Of a stretch of DNA of 64,000 nt, positions 26,235 through 39,017 are shown one piece after another (within the stretch, counting starts at the first letter, position 1; each line of letters opens with the position of its first letter). The stretch comes from Streptomyces sp. BHT-5-2 (lineage in GTDB: Bacteria; Actinomycetota; Actinomycetes; Streptomycetales; Streptomycetaceae). The notes under the pieces were generated by a model, which saw only the letters and a program-made list of their open reading frames with translations, searched no databases and had not been told where the DNA came from. The stretch spans positions 3,162,001 to 3,226,000 of the forward strand of contig NZ_CP081496.1 of assembly GCF_019774615.1 (NCBI RefSeq), given 5' to 3'. A program made the translations under genes and the position numbers.

Positions 26235-27805
26235 ACTCACCCACCACCGGCCTCGCGGCTCTCGTGCACGCGTCCGTCCGGCGCCACGGCTCCGAGCCTG
26301 CACTGGAAGTGGCGGGCACCTCGTTGACCTACGACGAGATGTGGGCGGCTGCCGGCCAGTTGGCCCGGCGTCTGGTCTCCCGATGTGGCAGTCGGCCTGC
26401 CCGAGTCGCCCTGCACGCCCGCCGGGACGCGGTCACCTACCTGGGATACCTGGCGGCGCTGCGACTGGGCGCCACCGTGATTCCGCTCAACCCTGAGTTC
26501 CCCCTCGCACGGAACACCGCGATCGTCCGCGCCGCCGGGGCGGACGCCGTCGTCGGGTCGGATGCAGACGTCTGTGCTCATCTGGTCCGGGAGGGACGTC
26601 CCACCGCCTGTGCCGTCGCCGGCCAGGAGCTCCTCGCAGCGGCCGAGCGGACCGAGCCCGGGCTGCCTGACACGCCGGTGGTGGGTCCCGAGGACACCGC
26701 GTACATCCTGTTCACCTCCGGCTCCACCGGCAGGTCCAAGGGCGTCCCCATTCGGCACGGCAACGTGTGCGGATACGTCGAGCATCATGCGCGGCAACGC
26801 CGTTCCGGGCCGGGGAGCAGGTTCTCCCAGTCCTTCGATCTGACCTTCGATCCCTCCGTCTACGACATGTTTGTGGCCTGGTGCAGCGGGGCCACTCTCG
26901 TGGTCCCCTCCCGCGAGGAACTTCACGACCCCGTCGATTTCATCAACCGGCAGCGCATCACCCACTGGTTCTCGGTGCCGTCGGTGATCTCACTGGCCCG
27001 CAGGATGCGTCGGCTTCCCGCCGGCAGCATGCCGGGACTGAAGTGGTCGCTCTTCGCCGGCGAACAGCTCACCTGGGAACAGGCGGACGCCTGGCAACGC
27101 GCTGCTCCTGCAAGTCGGTTGGAGAATCTCTACGGGCCCACGGAACTGACCATCACCTGCACCGGCTACCAGGTGCCCGATTCCCCCTCCCTGCGCCCGC
27201 AGACCCGCAACGGCACCGTCCCCATCGGTTACCCGCATCCGCTCGTCGACCATGTGCTTGTGGACGAGGGCAGCCATGTCGGGGACGAGGGTGAGCTATG
27301 CGTGCGCGGACCTCAGAGGTTCGCCGGCTATCTCGACCCGGCCGACAACACGAACAGGTTCGTCCGCATCGCCGACGGCCGGGCGCATCCGGTACAGATC
27401 TCCGATTCAGCGCCGGCCGAGGTGTACTACCGCACCGGCGACTTGGTCTCCAGGCACGCCTCAGGTGTCCTCGTCCACCACAGCCGTCTGGACAACCAGG
27501 TGAAGCTGCACGGGTACCGGGTCGAGCTCGGTGAGGTGGAAGCCGTGCTGCGCACCCACCCTGGGACGGAGGAAGCCGTGGTGGTCGTGCCCGAGGGCAC
27601 AGCGGACCCAGTGGCCTTCTACACCGGTACAGAGTCCGAGGCAGCAGACCTGATGGCGCATCTGCAGCGGTCCTTGCCCTGGTACATGGTGCCCAGCCGG
27701 TACCGCTGTCTGCGGCAACTGCCACTCAACGGCAACGGCAAGGTCGACCGCCGCGCTCTGACCGCGCTGGCGGACGGCAGCGCCAAGCCGACCAACGCGC
27801 CATAG
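26231..27805 (+). CDS. Stand-alone adenylation enzyme (DltA-like A domain)
   Basis: A 524-residue NRPS-type adenylation protein: FTSGSTGRSKG (A3), SFDLTFDPSVYDMF around the Asp that binds an alpha-amino group (A4), NLYGPTE (A5), YYRTGDL (A7), DNQVKLHGYRVELGE (A8) and NGNGKVDRR (A10 Lys). The type resembles prolyl- and D-alanyl-carrier ligases. It likely loads an alpha-amino acid on one of the free carriers. The specificity code cannot be read reliably by eye. The ATG overlaps the preceding stop. Confidence 0.85.
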   Translation: MNSPTTGLAALVHASVRRHGSEPALEVAGTSLTYDEMWAAAGQLARRLVSRCGSRPARVALHARRDAVTYLGYLAALRLGATVIPLNPEFPLARNTAIVRAAGADAVVGSDADVCAHLVREGRPTACAVAGQELLAAAERTEPGLPDTPVVGPEDTAYILFTSGSTGRSKGVPIRHGNVCGYVEHHARQRRSGPGSRFSQSFDLTFDPSVYDMFVAWCSGATLVVPSREELHDPVDFINRQRITHWFSVPSVISLARRMRRLPAGSMPGLKWSLFAGEQLTWEQADAWQRAAPASRLENLYGPTELTITCTGYQVPDSPSLRPQTRNGTVPIGYPHPLVDHVLVDEGSHVGDEGELCVRGPQRFAGYLDPADNTNRFVRIADGRAHPVQISDSAPAEVYYRTGDLVSRHASGVLVHHSRLDNQVKLHGYRVELGEVEAVLRTHPGTEEAVVVVPEGTADPVAFYTGTESEAADLMAHLQRSLPWYMVPSRYRCLRQLPLNGNGKVDRRALTALADGSAKPTNAP

Positions 27806-27856
27806 CGGACGACGGCCGTGACCATCATTTTTCGAGCCCAAGGAGCACGCACGACC

Positions 27857-29134
27857 ATGGACATCGATCAGATTCTTGACCGCACGTCTGCGGCAAGAAT
27901 GGCGGCGCCCCCGATAGGCGACGGCGCCTACCGCGCGTTCGTTCAGGCCATCCGGGCACGCATCGACGAGCATTGGCCTTTCATCCTCGAGGGCAACGCC
28001 CGCGACCTGGCCGCCGCCCGGGAACAGGGGCTGTCAGAGGCTCTGCTGGAACGTCTGCGTCTCACCGACGCCCAACGCATATCCCTGGAGCGTGCCTGCG
28101 TCTCCATCGAACGGAACCTGCCGGACCAGGCTACTGTCCAGGACAGTTCACTGGTCACGGCGACGGCACGTTCCCACCGCGTGCGACGCCCGCTCGGCGT
28201 CATCCTCATGATCTTCGAGTCTCGGGCGGAAATCGCGATCCGAAGCGCGGCGATGTGCGGTGCGACCGGCAATGCTGTCTTGTTGCGCGGCGGCAAGGAA
28301 ATGACCGAAACCGCCAGGTCGATCAGCGGGCTTCTCAGTGCGGCGTTGGCAGATGCCGGACTCCCCGAGGGCCTGGTGACCCTTCTCGACAGCAGCGACC
28401 GCCGCCAGCTCAAAGAGCTGCTGCGTCGCGATGATGCCATCGATGTCATCATTCCCCGCGGCAGTCCCAGCTTGATCGAGCATTGCCGTACCGCATCGCG
28501 GATTCCTCTGATCGCCAGCGGCGGCGGCGTGAACCACATCTACGTCCACCACAGCGCCGACCTCCAGGCCGCGGCACGGCTGACCCTGGACTCCAAACTC
28601 TTCGACCCGGCGGCCTGCACAGCGCTCGACATGGTCCTGGTGGACGACTCCGCCGTCGACGCCTACCTGGCGGCCCTCGATCAGGCCGTCGAGCACGACC
28701 CGGAATCCAAACGGTGCATCTTGCGCCTTCCGCAGGAACTCGTCTGCCGGGTCCCTGCTGCGCTGTCGGCCCAGATCGACCCTACCCGGCTGGGTCCGCA
28801 CGACAACGGCCGCGAATACATGAGCCCGACGCTGGCGATACGCCCCGTTTCCGGCCTGTCGGAGGCCATCGAGCACATCAACCGCTTCGGCTCCGGACAC
28901 ACCGAGGGTGTTATCGCCGCGAGCCAGGAGGCTCGCGCCGCATTCGGGCAGCGGATCGACGCGGCGACGATCGTCGTCAACGGCTCCTTGCGGCTGAACG
29001 ACGCCGCCGCGATGGGGATCGGCACCGCGCTCGCCATCAGCACCGGTCGACTGCACGTCCGTGGGCCGGTGACGTTGGAATCCCTCTACACCTACAGCTG
29101 GACCGTCGAGGGCACCGTCGACACGCACACCTGA
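27857..29134 (+). CDS. ProA-like (gamma-glutamyl phosphate reductase family) dehydrogenase
   Basis: A 425-residue aldehyde dehydrogenase-superfamily protein following ProA throughout: PLGVILMIFESRAE, PRGSPSLIEHC, ASGGGVNHIYVH, and the catalytic Cys in DPAACTALD (C254). Primary-metabolic ProA makes glutamate semialdehyde from an acyl phosphate made by ProB. No kinase is nearby, so it may instead reduce an acyl carrier thioester or an acyl adenylate to an aldehyde. That is inference. The ATG at 27857 follows AAGGAG; a GTG at 27818 is an alternative. Confidence 0.85.
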   Translation: MDIDQILDRTSAARMAAPPIGDGAYRAFVQAIRARIDEHWPFILEGNARDLAAAREQGLSEALLERLRLTDAQRISLERACVSIERNLPDQATVQDSSLVTATARSHRVRRPLGVILMIFESRAEIAIRSAAMCGATGNAVLLRGGKEMTETARSISGLLSAALADAGLPEGLVTLLDSSDRRQLKELLRRDDAIDVIIPRGSPSLIEHCRTASRIPLIASGGGVNHIYVHHSADLQAAARLTLDSKLFDPAACTALDMVLVDDSAVDAYLAALDQAVEHDPESKRCILRLPQELVCRVPAALSAQIDPTRLGPHDNGREYMSPTLAIRPVSGLSEAIEHINRFGSGHTEGVIAASQEARAAFGQRIDAATIVVNGSLRLNDAAAMGIGTALAISTGRLHVRGPVTLESLYTYSWTVEGTVDTHT

Positions 29135-29188
29135 CGCCGGCTCCGCGGACCTTCCACTGGAGCACATCACCATGACAAGGAGACAGCG

Positions 29189-29491
29189 ATGACCACCAAC
29201 CCCCGTCTCGCCCCGCCCCGCTCTGAAGTGGCCACGATCGTGAAGCGCATGCTCATCGCCGAGTCACGCCTCACCATGGAACCCACCGAGTTGCGTGACG
29301 ACGAGCCCCTGACCGGCCCCGTCCTCAACGTGAGTTCCTTCGGGTTCGTCGGCATGTTCATCCGGCTCGAAGACGAACTCGGAGTCGAGCTCCCGGACGA
29401 CCTCTTCATCGACCGGGTGTTCACGACGGTCAACGACATCGTCAACGTCGTCAGCGAAGCCGCTGGTCGTGCCCAGGACGAGACGGAGTAG
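29189..29491 (+). CDS. Free acyl carrier protein 3
   Basis: A 100-residue carrier-like protein with VLNVSSFGFVGMFIRLEDEL, in which SSF replaces the usual DSL around the phosphopantetheine serine. A strong AAGGAG site precedes the ATG. It lies between the ProA-like and flavin reductase genes and may present the substrate reduced by the former. Confidence 0.75.
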   Translation: MTTNPRLAPPRSEVATIVKRMLIAESRLTMEPTELRDDEPLTGPVLNVSSFGFVGMFIRLEDELGVELPDDLFIDRVFTTVNDIVNVVSEAAGRAQDETE

Positions 29492-29497
29492 CGCGGG

Positions 29498-30085
29498 ATG
29501 ACAAATCCTCCTTCCACTGCCGCCCTACCCGACCATGACACCTTCCGTTCGGTCCTTGGGCACTTTCCCTCCGGGGTCACCGTGGTCACCGGTGGAGCGC
29601 CGGACTCCCCCGTGGGGTTTACCTGCCAGTCGTTCTCCTCGCTCTCCCTGGACCCGCCGCTGGTCGTCGTGCTTCCCGGCCGCTCGTCCCGCAGTTGGCC
29701 GGCGATCGCGGCATCCGGCCGCTTCTGCGTCAATGTTCTCGCTGAGCACCAGCGACAGCTCAGCAACGTCTTCGCGCACTCGGGCGCGGACAAGTTCGCC
29801 GACGTGCGGTGGTCCCTGACCCCGCTGGGGTCACCGCTTCTCGCCGGAGTGTCGGCGTGGATCGACTGCGACGTCAAGGAGATCCACCCGGGCGGCGACC
29901 ACTTCATCGTCGTGGGCGAGGTACGTCACTGCGGAGCGGCCGCAGCGCCCCCGCTGGTGTTTCACCGTGGCCGGTATCAGGGCATACGAGGCGCATCCGG
30001 GTGCGACCCGGTGGCCTCCTCCGGACTTCCCAGGAAGGCTCCCAGCCTCGGACGTCGTCCCGGGGACGTACGGTCGACGGTCTGA
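29498..30085 (+). CDS. Flavin reductase-like protein (HpaC type)
   Basis: A 195-residue FMN-binding split-barrel protein: FPSGVTVVTGG, GFTCQSFSSLSLDPPLV and FCVNVLAEHQ are typical of HpaC-type NAD(P)H:flavin reductases that feed two-component monooxygenases. No obvious partner monooxygenase is in the window. It may instead regenerate reduced flavin for, or act with, the acyl-CoA dehydrogenase-like proteins. It is the last gene of the rightward operon. Confidence 0.82.
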   Translation: MTNPPSTAALPDHDTFRSVLGHFPSGVTVVTGGAPDSPVGFTCQSFSSLSLDPPLVVVLPGRSSRSWPAIAASGRFCVNVLAEHQRQLSNVFAHSGADKFADVRWSLTPLGSPLLAGVSAWIDCDVKEIHPGGDHFIVVGEVRHCGAAAAPPLVFHRGRYQGIRGASGCDPVASSGLPRKAPSLGRRPGDVRSTV

Positions 30086-30094
30086 CTGGGCGAC

Positions 30095-30127
30095 AGCCGC
30101 GGCCGGGCGACGCACCCGGCCGCGGCT
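30095..30127. terminator. Bidirectional terminator between flavin reductase and PKS
   Basis: A perfect 13-bp inverted repeat (AGCCGCGGCCGGG with its complement at 30115-30127) around a 7-base loop, in the gap between two convergent genes. Confidence 0.75.
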
Positions 30128-30165
30128 TGCCGCACGGCACGCACTCACACGGCCGGTCCGCGGTC

Positions 30166-34062
<3,897 letters not shown>

Positions 34063-34168
34063 CCTTGCTCACCCCGTCGATGTCAGCGCTGCCTGGGCAG
34101 CGATTTGGTGCTAACTCAGGCCAAATTTGCACCGCGGGTCAAGTTTGGCCTCCAGGCTTGCTTCGAGC

Positions 34169-34357
34169 TGAACTCTAGTCACAACTCCCTTCAACTGGGC
34201 CTGATTTGATGAGGGACACACACTTCAGCAGCGCGGAGCAAGGCCCCTCCCTTGAGTGCGATACATACCGGTCACCCGGAATGCTGGCCCGGCCAGGCAC
34301 GACACAACACCACATCGATCACGACGGAAGCTGTCCGAAAATTCTTGAACTCTAGTC
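34169..34357. promoter_or_regulatory. PKS-SARP divergent region with 12-bp direct repeat
   Basis: TGAACTCTAGTC occurs at 34169-34180 and again at 34346-34357 in the 365-base gap (34063-34427) between the divergent PKS and SARP genes. Nearby copies of CAAGTTTGGCC and its near complement (about 34116-34150) add symmetry. The repeats are candidate regulator sites. No coding frame is credible here. Confidence 0.5.
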
Positions 34358-34427
34358 TATGAATAACCTTGGGTCCGGCCATAAGGTATGCCCGAGACGC
34401 GACTGATCTTCAATCAGAGGGGGCCCT

Positions 34428-35192
34428 ATGCGATTCGAAGTCACCGGACCATTACGCGTCGTAGGAGACGACGGCGCCGCGGTGGCGCTGCCACGCGGAA
34501 GGGTCCGACAGCTCCTGACCGCGCTGCTGCTCCAGGATGGACCGGTCCCAGAGACCAAACTGTGCGAGTGGCTGTCGCAGGGCACACGCCCTATGGCCGG
34601 CAGCACCCTCCGGACCCACATCGCCGCGCTGCGCCGGGCCTTGGGCTCCGCAGCCGACAGGGTACGAACCGTCCCCGCCGGCTACCTGATCGAGGTCCGC
34701 ACCGGGGAATTGGATCTGGCGGAGTTCAGGGACCTCTCCTCCCGCGGCCGCGAGGCTCTGTCCGCCAGCGACTACGCGGCGGCAGGCAGGCTGCTACGAC
34801 AGGCGGCGGACCTGTGGCGCGGGCCAGTGCTCACCGACGTCCCCGACTCTCCTGACGTCTGGCCTCTCGTCATGGAACTGGATGAAGAACGGCAGTTGGT
34901 GGCCGAGGGACTTGTCGATGCCCGGCTTCACCTCGGGGAGCACCGAGAACTCATACCGGAGCTACGGGCCCGCGCCTCAATGGATCCGCCTCAGGAACGT
35001 GTCGTGGAACAACTCATGACGGCCCTGTACCGCAGCGGAAGGCGAATTGAGGCATGCGACGCGTACCGCCGGCTGCGAAAGCTCCTCGCCGAGGCATACG
35101 GAGTCGAACCCGGGTCTGCGGTTGAGAGACTCCACCAGCGCATCCTCGCCGACCACTCGGACCTCCGCCTCGCCGGTGCCATGACCGCGTAG
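34428..35192 (+). CDS. SARP-family transcriptional activator
   Basis: A 254-residue Streptomyces antibiotic regulatory protein: an N-terminal winged-helix DNA-binding domain (to about residue 95, GSTLRTHIAALRRAL and AGYLIEV) followed by the bacterial transcriptional activator (BTAD) helical domain with LDEERQLVAEGLVDARL and EACDAYRRLRKLLAEAYG. There is no ATPase or TPR extension, so it is the small SARP class that activates pathway operons. Heptamer arrays at 15.34 and 19.77 kb are its likely targets. Confidence 0.93.
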   Translation: MRFEVTGPLRVVGDDGAAVALPRGRVRQLLTALLLQDGPVPETKLCEWLSQGTRPMAGSTLRTHIAALRRALGSAADRVRTVPAGYLIEVRTGELDLAEFRDLSSRGREALSASDYAAAGRLLRQAADLWRGPVLTDVPDSPDVWPLVMELDEERQLVAEGLVDARLHLGEHRELIPELRARASMDPPQERVVEQLMTALYRSGRRIEACDAYRRLRKLLAEAYGVEPGSAVERLHQRILADHSDLRLAGAMTA

Positions 35193-35442
35193 ACGCCAGT
35201 CGGTACAGTCCGCCTGGCAGATGGCGTCAGTCATCACCGCGCTCTCTTACGCCTCGGCACCCTGGCCGGATGCTGCGGTGGTATCGCCGGAGCCCGCGAG
35301 CATCGCCGCTTCCCGGACCCGAGATATGTCTGCCAGCCGTCGGCCTTCCACCCCTACAATGCGGATCCCACTGCCGTCGTGGATCAGCGCGCGGACGAGT
35401 GGGCAGGCACCATAACGGTCTTGGGAAGCGTGTGCCGCATGC

Positions 35443-36909
35443 TCATGATGGGCGTCCGTCAGGGTGATCGTTGATCCAGGACAGGCCGCCCAGGTCGAGG
35501 TGTTGGCGGGCGCAGGTGATGGCGGCGTAGGCCAGGCGAGCTTCGCTCTCGTCGATGGGGCCGGGAAGGGGGCGGCCGCTCGCGTCGTGTTCTTCGGTGT
35601 CTTCGGGCGGGGTGAAGTCGTTGGCGATGCGGACGCAGGGCCATTCGCGGCCTTTGGCCTTGTGAGCTGTGGAGACGGTCACCTCCGCCTGCTCCTCGGG
35701 CTGAATGCGAGCGATGGCGGCCAGAAGAGCGTCAGTGCCATGGGTGTCGACGAGGTCGACCAGGGGCTGGAGGTCACGGCCGGCCGGGTCGTGGGCGGCG
35801 TAGTCCTGGACCTCGCCCCAGCAGGTGAACAGCACCAGTTCCGGGTGTGCGGTGCGGCGGCCCTCCTTGAGGTCGCGGGCGGCAAGCGCCAGGGCCTGCA
35901 GGCTCTCTCCTCCTCCGACCAGGGCCACTCTGGCTCTGGTGGCCAGCAGGTCCATGACGGTGGCCATGGCGCCGACGTTGGTGCGGCACAGCACCGCATC
36001 CGCGCGGTCCACTGGCCCTACTTCCGTGGGCACGATCTCGGTGCCGCTCAGGCGGATCGGGGCATCGGCGACGGCCAGCCACCGGTTCGCCTCGGCTGCC
36101 AGGCGGGGGCCGAAGCGGAAGGACTGGGACAGGGCCAGAGCTGTGCCTTCGAATCCGGTCATGACGTCGCGGGCGCCGCGCCAGTGGTAGATGGCCTGGG
36201 CGGAGTCGCCGACCATCACCAGCTGGGCGTGGTCGCGTTGGGCGGTGAAGATCTGCTCGACGACGGGATTGGTGTCCTGGGCCTCGTCCAGGAGCAGGAA
36301 TTCGGCGGCGATCTGTGGGTGGGTGAGAGCCCAGATCTTGAGGTAGTGGTCGTGGTCGAAGCGGACCACTCCGTCCTCGGGGTGTTGCAGGTCGGCCCAT
36401 GCCTTGCGGGCGAAGGGCACGATGGTCCGGGCGAACTGGGTGTGCAGGGCGTCGTCTTCCAGTCCGCGCAAGCGGGGCACGTGGTGGGAGTCCAGGTGGT
36501 CGTCGGCGGAGCGGCAGAAGCGGGTGACGGTGCGCAGGGTGGTGTTGGACAGGGTGCGGGTGCTGATGTCGTGGTCGCCGATGCGCAGGGGTTTGGTGAT
36601 GCCGAGGGCCGGTCCTGTGCGCCAGCTGGGTTGGCGGGGGCCGCCCAGGCGGCGGGCGAAGCGGTGGCCGAGGGCGGCGTAGGCCATGGCGTGTGCGGTC
36701 TTGCAGGTGACGGTGGCGGGGAAGCGGGTGGCGGTGTCTTGAGCAATGGCGCGGTTGTAGGCGAGGTAGCGGCCGCAGCGTTGGGTGCCGTGGGCGAGGA
36801 GGGCCAGGGTGGTGGTTTTGCCGGTGCCGGCGCCGGCTTAGAGGACCAGGTGGTCGCCGGCGTGGAAGGCGTCGGCTGCTGCTGTCTGTTCGTCGGTGGG
36901 GTTGAGCAC
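35443..36909 (-). pseudogene. UvrD/Rep-like helicase split by an in-frame stop
   Basis: In one continuous frame, a GTG at 36909 gives MLNPTDEQTAAADAF, then a TAA at 36838-36840, then AGAGTGKTTTLAL (Walker A) and the rest of a small UvrD-like helicase: LLDEAQDTNP (motif II), GDSAQAIYHWRGA (motif III), and STAHKAKGREWP (motif V). Without the stop the protein would be about 488 residues. The stop falls immediately before Walker A, so the product restarting downstream (ATG 36687) lacks ATP binding. It is either a nonsense mutant or a sequencing error. It lies downstream of a DUF6083 gene. Confidence 0.85.
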
Positions 36910-36961
36910 GTGGGTTCCGTCTGGTCGGTGGCGGGTGCGGGCGTGGAGGGGGCACGTGGTG

Positions 36962-37834
36962 CTATCGGTCGGCTGCGGAACGGCGGCGTCGGGTGGCGGT
37001 AGGCAGTCGGGTGTGGATGTGGGTGTGGTGCAGGAGGGGGTCGAAGACTTCCCATTCGGCCAGCGCCAGGTCTGGTGCCTGTGAGGGGGCGGCGTGGAGG
37101 GGGCATCGTTGGGCGCGCCAGCGCAGCTGTTCTGGGTAGGGCAGGTGGTTGAGGTTGTAGAGGGCCATCTGTGAGGTGGGAAAGGCAAGTTGTCCGCGGT
37201 GTGGTGTCGCGGGCGTGAGTGTCCAGGTTCCCGCTGGTGCTTGTGGGGAGAGGACAGGGTGGGTGCATCGGTGGCGTTGACGGGTCTGGGCGACGCACTG
37301 GATGTTGTCGAGGGGGGTGGGGGCGAGGTAGCGGCAGTAGAGCAGTTGCACCACCGGCCTTGCTGGTCGGCAGGCAGTCGGCCGTGTTGGTGTGATGGGT
37401 TGGGTGGATTGTGGGATGAAGGCGCCGGTGTCGATGAGGTGTCGGGTGTATAGGGCCAGGCGGCGGCGTAGTTCGGTGAGCTTCGGGGTGAGGGGCTCGT
37501 CGGTGGGGTGGGTGGGGCAGAGGGCGGTGTGGGGGATGCGGCACCAGGGGGTGCCGTCGTGTGCGGGGTGGGCGATGCCGGAGCTGACATGCCAGCGGTA
37601 TGGGGCGGGGACGCCGGCCGCGGGTACCTCGTGCGGGTGGAGGCTGATGGGGTTGTGGTTGGTGCGTGTGTGCCAGTTGATGCGGTTGCCGCAGTCGCGG
37701 CAACGGCTGGGCTGGGCGGAGCACAGGAGCCGGCTGGGGCTGTCCGCAGCGACGCGCAGGGCACGCGGGCGGTGATGTGGTCGGACGGGGGTGCCGTCCC
37801 ATCGGCGGCCGGATGAGGTAGTGGTGGAGCGCAT
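36962..37834 (-). CDS. DUF6083 family protein
   Basis: A 290-residue protein matching the DUF6083 pattern: WDGTPVRPHH at the N-terminus, CRDCGNRINWH (possible metal site), ISLHPHEVPA, WHVSSGIAHP and WCRIPHTALC. The function of the family is unknown to me. Several Cys and His pairs suggest metal binding. It is followed after 53 bases by the broken UvrD-like helicase on the same strand, which suggests a former two-gene unit. Confidence 0.75.
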   Translation of the reverse strand: MRSTTTSSGRRWDGTPVRPHHRPRALRVAADSPSRLLCSAQPSRCRDCGNRINWHTRTNHNPISLHPHEVPAAGVPAPYRWHVSSGIAHPAHDGTPWCRIPHTALCPTHPTDEPLTPKLTELRRRLALYTRHLIDTGAFIPQSTQPITPTRPTACRPARPVVQLLYCRYLAPTPLDNIQCVAQTRQRHRCTHPVLSPQAPAGTWTLTPATPHRGQLAFPTSQMALYNLNHLPYPEQLRWRAQRCPLHAAPSQAPDLALAEWEVFDPLLHHTHIHTRLPTATRRRRSAADR

Positions 37835-38067
37835 GTCCGTGAAGGTGACAGGAGGCGCGCCGGGAACACGGTGTCAGTGCCGCCGCGGTCCCGCATACGG
37901 ACCAATCTCCATGCAAACACGTTCGAATCTACGTACACGCGTCCGCAAGGGGTTGCTGGATCGGGTGATCCGCCGGAGTTGGACCGTGGGGGTTATTCGG
38001 CGGTGCCGGCCGGGGGCGCGTGCCCCTCGCAGAGGGTGCCGAGGAGGTGGTCGACGGGGACGCCTAG

Positions 38068-38954
38068 GAGTTGTCTTCAAATGTCACGCCCACATCAGGA
38101 GCGAGGCGAGGGTGACGGCTGCCTGATAGGACTCGGTGGTCTTGTCGTAGCGGGTGGCGATGCCGCGCCATTGCTTCAAGCGGTTGAAGCAGCGTTCGAC
38201 CACGTTGCGCAGTTTGTAGAGCCCTTTGTCGAAGGCGGGCGGGCGTCCTCCTCGACTGCCACGCCGGAGCCGGTTGCGGATCTGGGCGGCCCGTTCGGGG
38301 ATGGTGTGGGCGATGCCCTGCCGTCTGAGCCAGGTCCGGATGGCCCGGGAACTGTAGCCCTTGTCTCCCCGCACGTGGGCAGGCCGGATTCGTGGCCGTC
38401 CAGGGCCAGGCCAGGGCACCCGTATCGCCTCCACCGCGGTGAACCGGGTGCAGTCGTTGGTGTTGCCGCTCGTGACGGTGAAGGCGAGCGGGCAGCCGAC
38501 AGCGTCGCAGGCCAGGTGAATCTTGCTGGTCAGACCACCTCCGGACCGTCCGAGTGCCGGGCTGCGGAGCCCCCTTTTCGGGCCCCGGCTGCGTGCTGGC
38601 GAGCGCGGACAACGGTGGAGTCGACCGACACCAGACAGTCGACGTCCCCCGCCGCGTCCGCCCTCGTCTGCGCGGCCCGCAGCATTCGCTCGAACGTGCC
38701 GTCCAGCGCCCATCGGCGGAAGCGGGTGTGCAGCGTCGCCCACAGGCCGCACCGCTCGGGCACATCCCGCCAGGCCACCCCCGTCCGGAACCTCCACACG
38801 ATCCCGTTGAGCACGGTGCGGTCATCCAACCGCTTCCGCCCCCGCAAGGACTCCGGCAACAGCGGCCGGACGAACTCCCACTCCGCATCCGACAGTTCAT
38901 GACGACGTATCACCCGACCATGATCCACCACTCGAGATCATTTGAAGACACCGC
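38068..38954 (-). mobile_element. IS5-family insertion sequence with CTAG target duplication
   Basis: An 887-bp element bounded by 16-bp imperfect inverted repeats (GAGTTGTCTTCAAATG at the left; GCGGTGTCTTCAAATG read inward from the right). CTAG at 38064-38067 and 38955-38958 forms the 4-bp duplication typical of IS5-family elements targeting YTAR. One transposase in two overlapping frames fills it. Both ends look intact. Confidence 0.88.
38084..38931 (-). CDS. IS5-family transposase in two frames (orfA/orfB)
   Basis: orfA starts at 38931 (RRHELSDAEWEFVRPLLP, ending past 38530) and carries the first Asp in SVDSTVVRA. orfB, in another frame, carries SKIHLACDAVG, the second Asp in RGDKGYSS and the Glu region VERCFNRLKQWRGIATRYDK. 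The frames meet near an A4G5 run on the minus strand at 38570-38578, a likely programmed slippage site as in the IS427-like subgroup. Fused, it would be a complete DDE transposase of about 280 residues. Confidence 0.85.
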
Positions 38955-39017
38955 CTAGCAGACGCGCTGCCCGGACCCGCGCCCCGATCCCCCGCCGCTG
39001 CAGGGGATCTGCCCCGC

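Noticed and set aside
16146..30085. Calling the cluster a vicenistatin-type macrolactam pathway
   Set aside because: The mutase-ligase-decarboxylase set fits, but a macrolactam needs several PKS modules and a thioesterase; only one module without TE is present.
36216..37938. Pro/Thr-rich long minus-strand frames over the DUF6083 gene (366 and 566 codons)
   Set aside because: They are out-of-frame shadows; only the last ~23 codons before the TAA at 36838 are helicase sequence.
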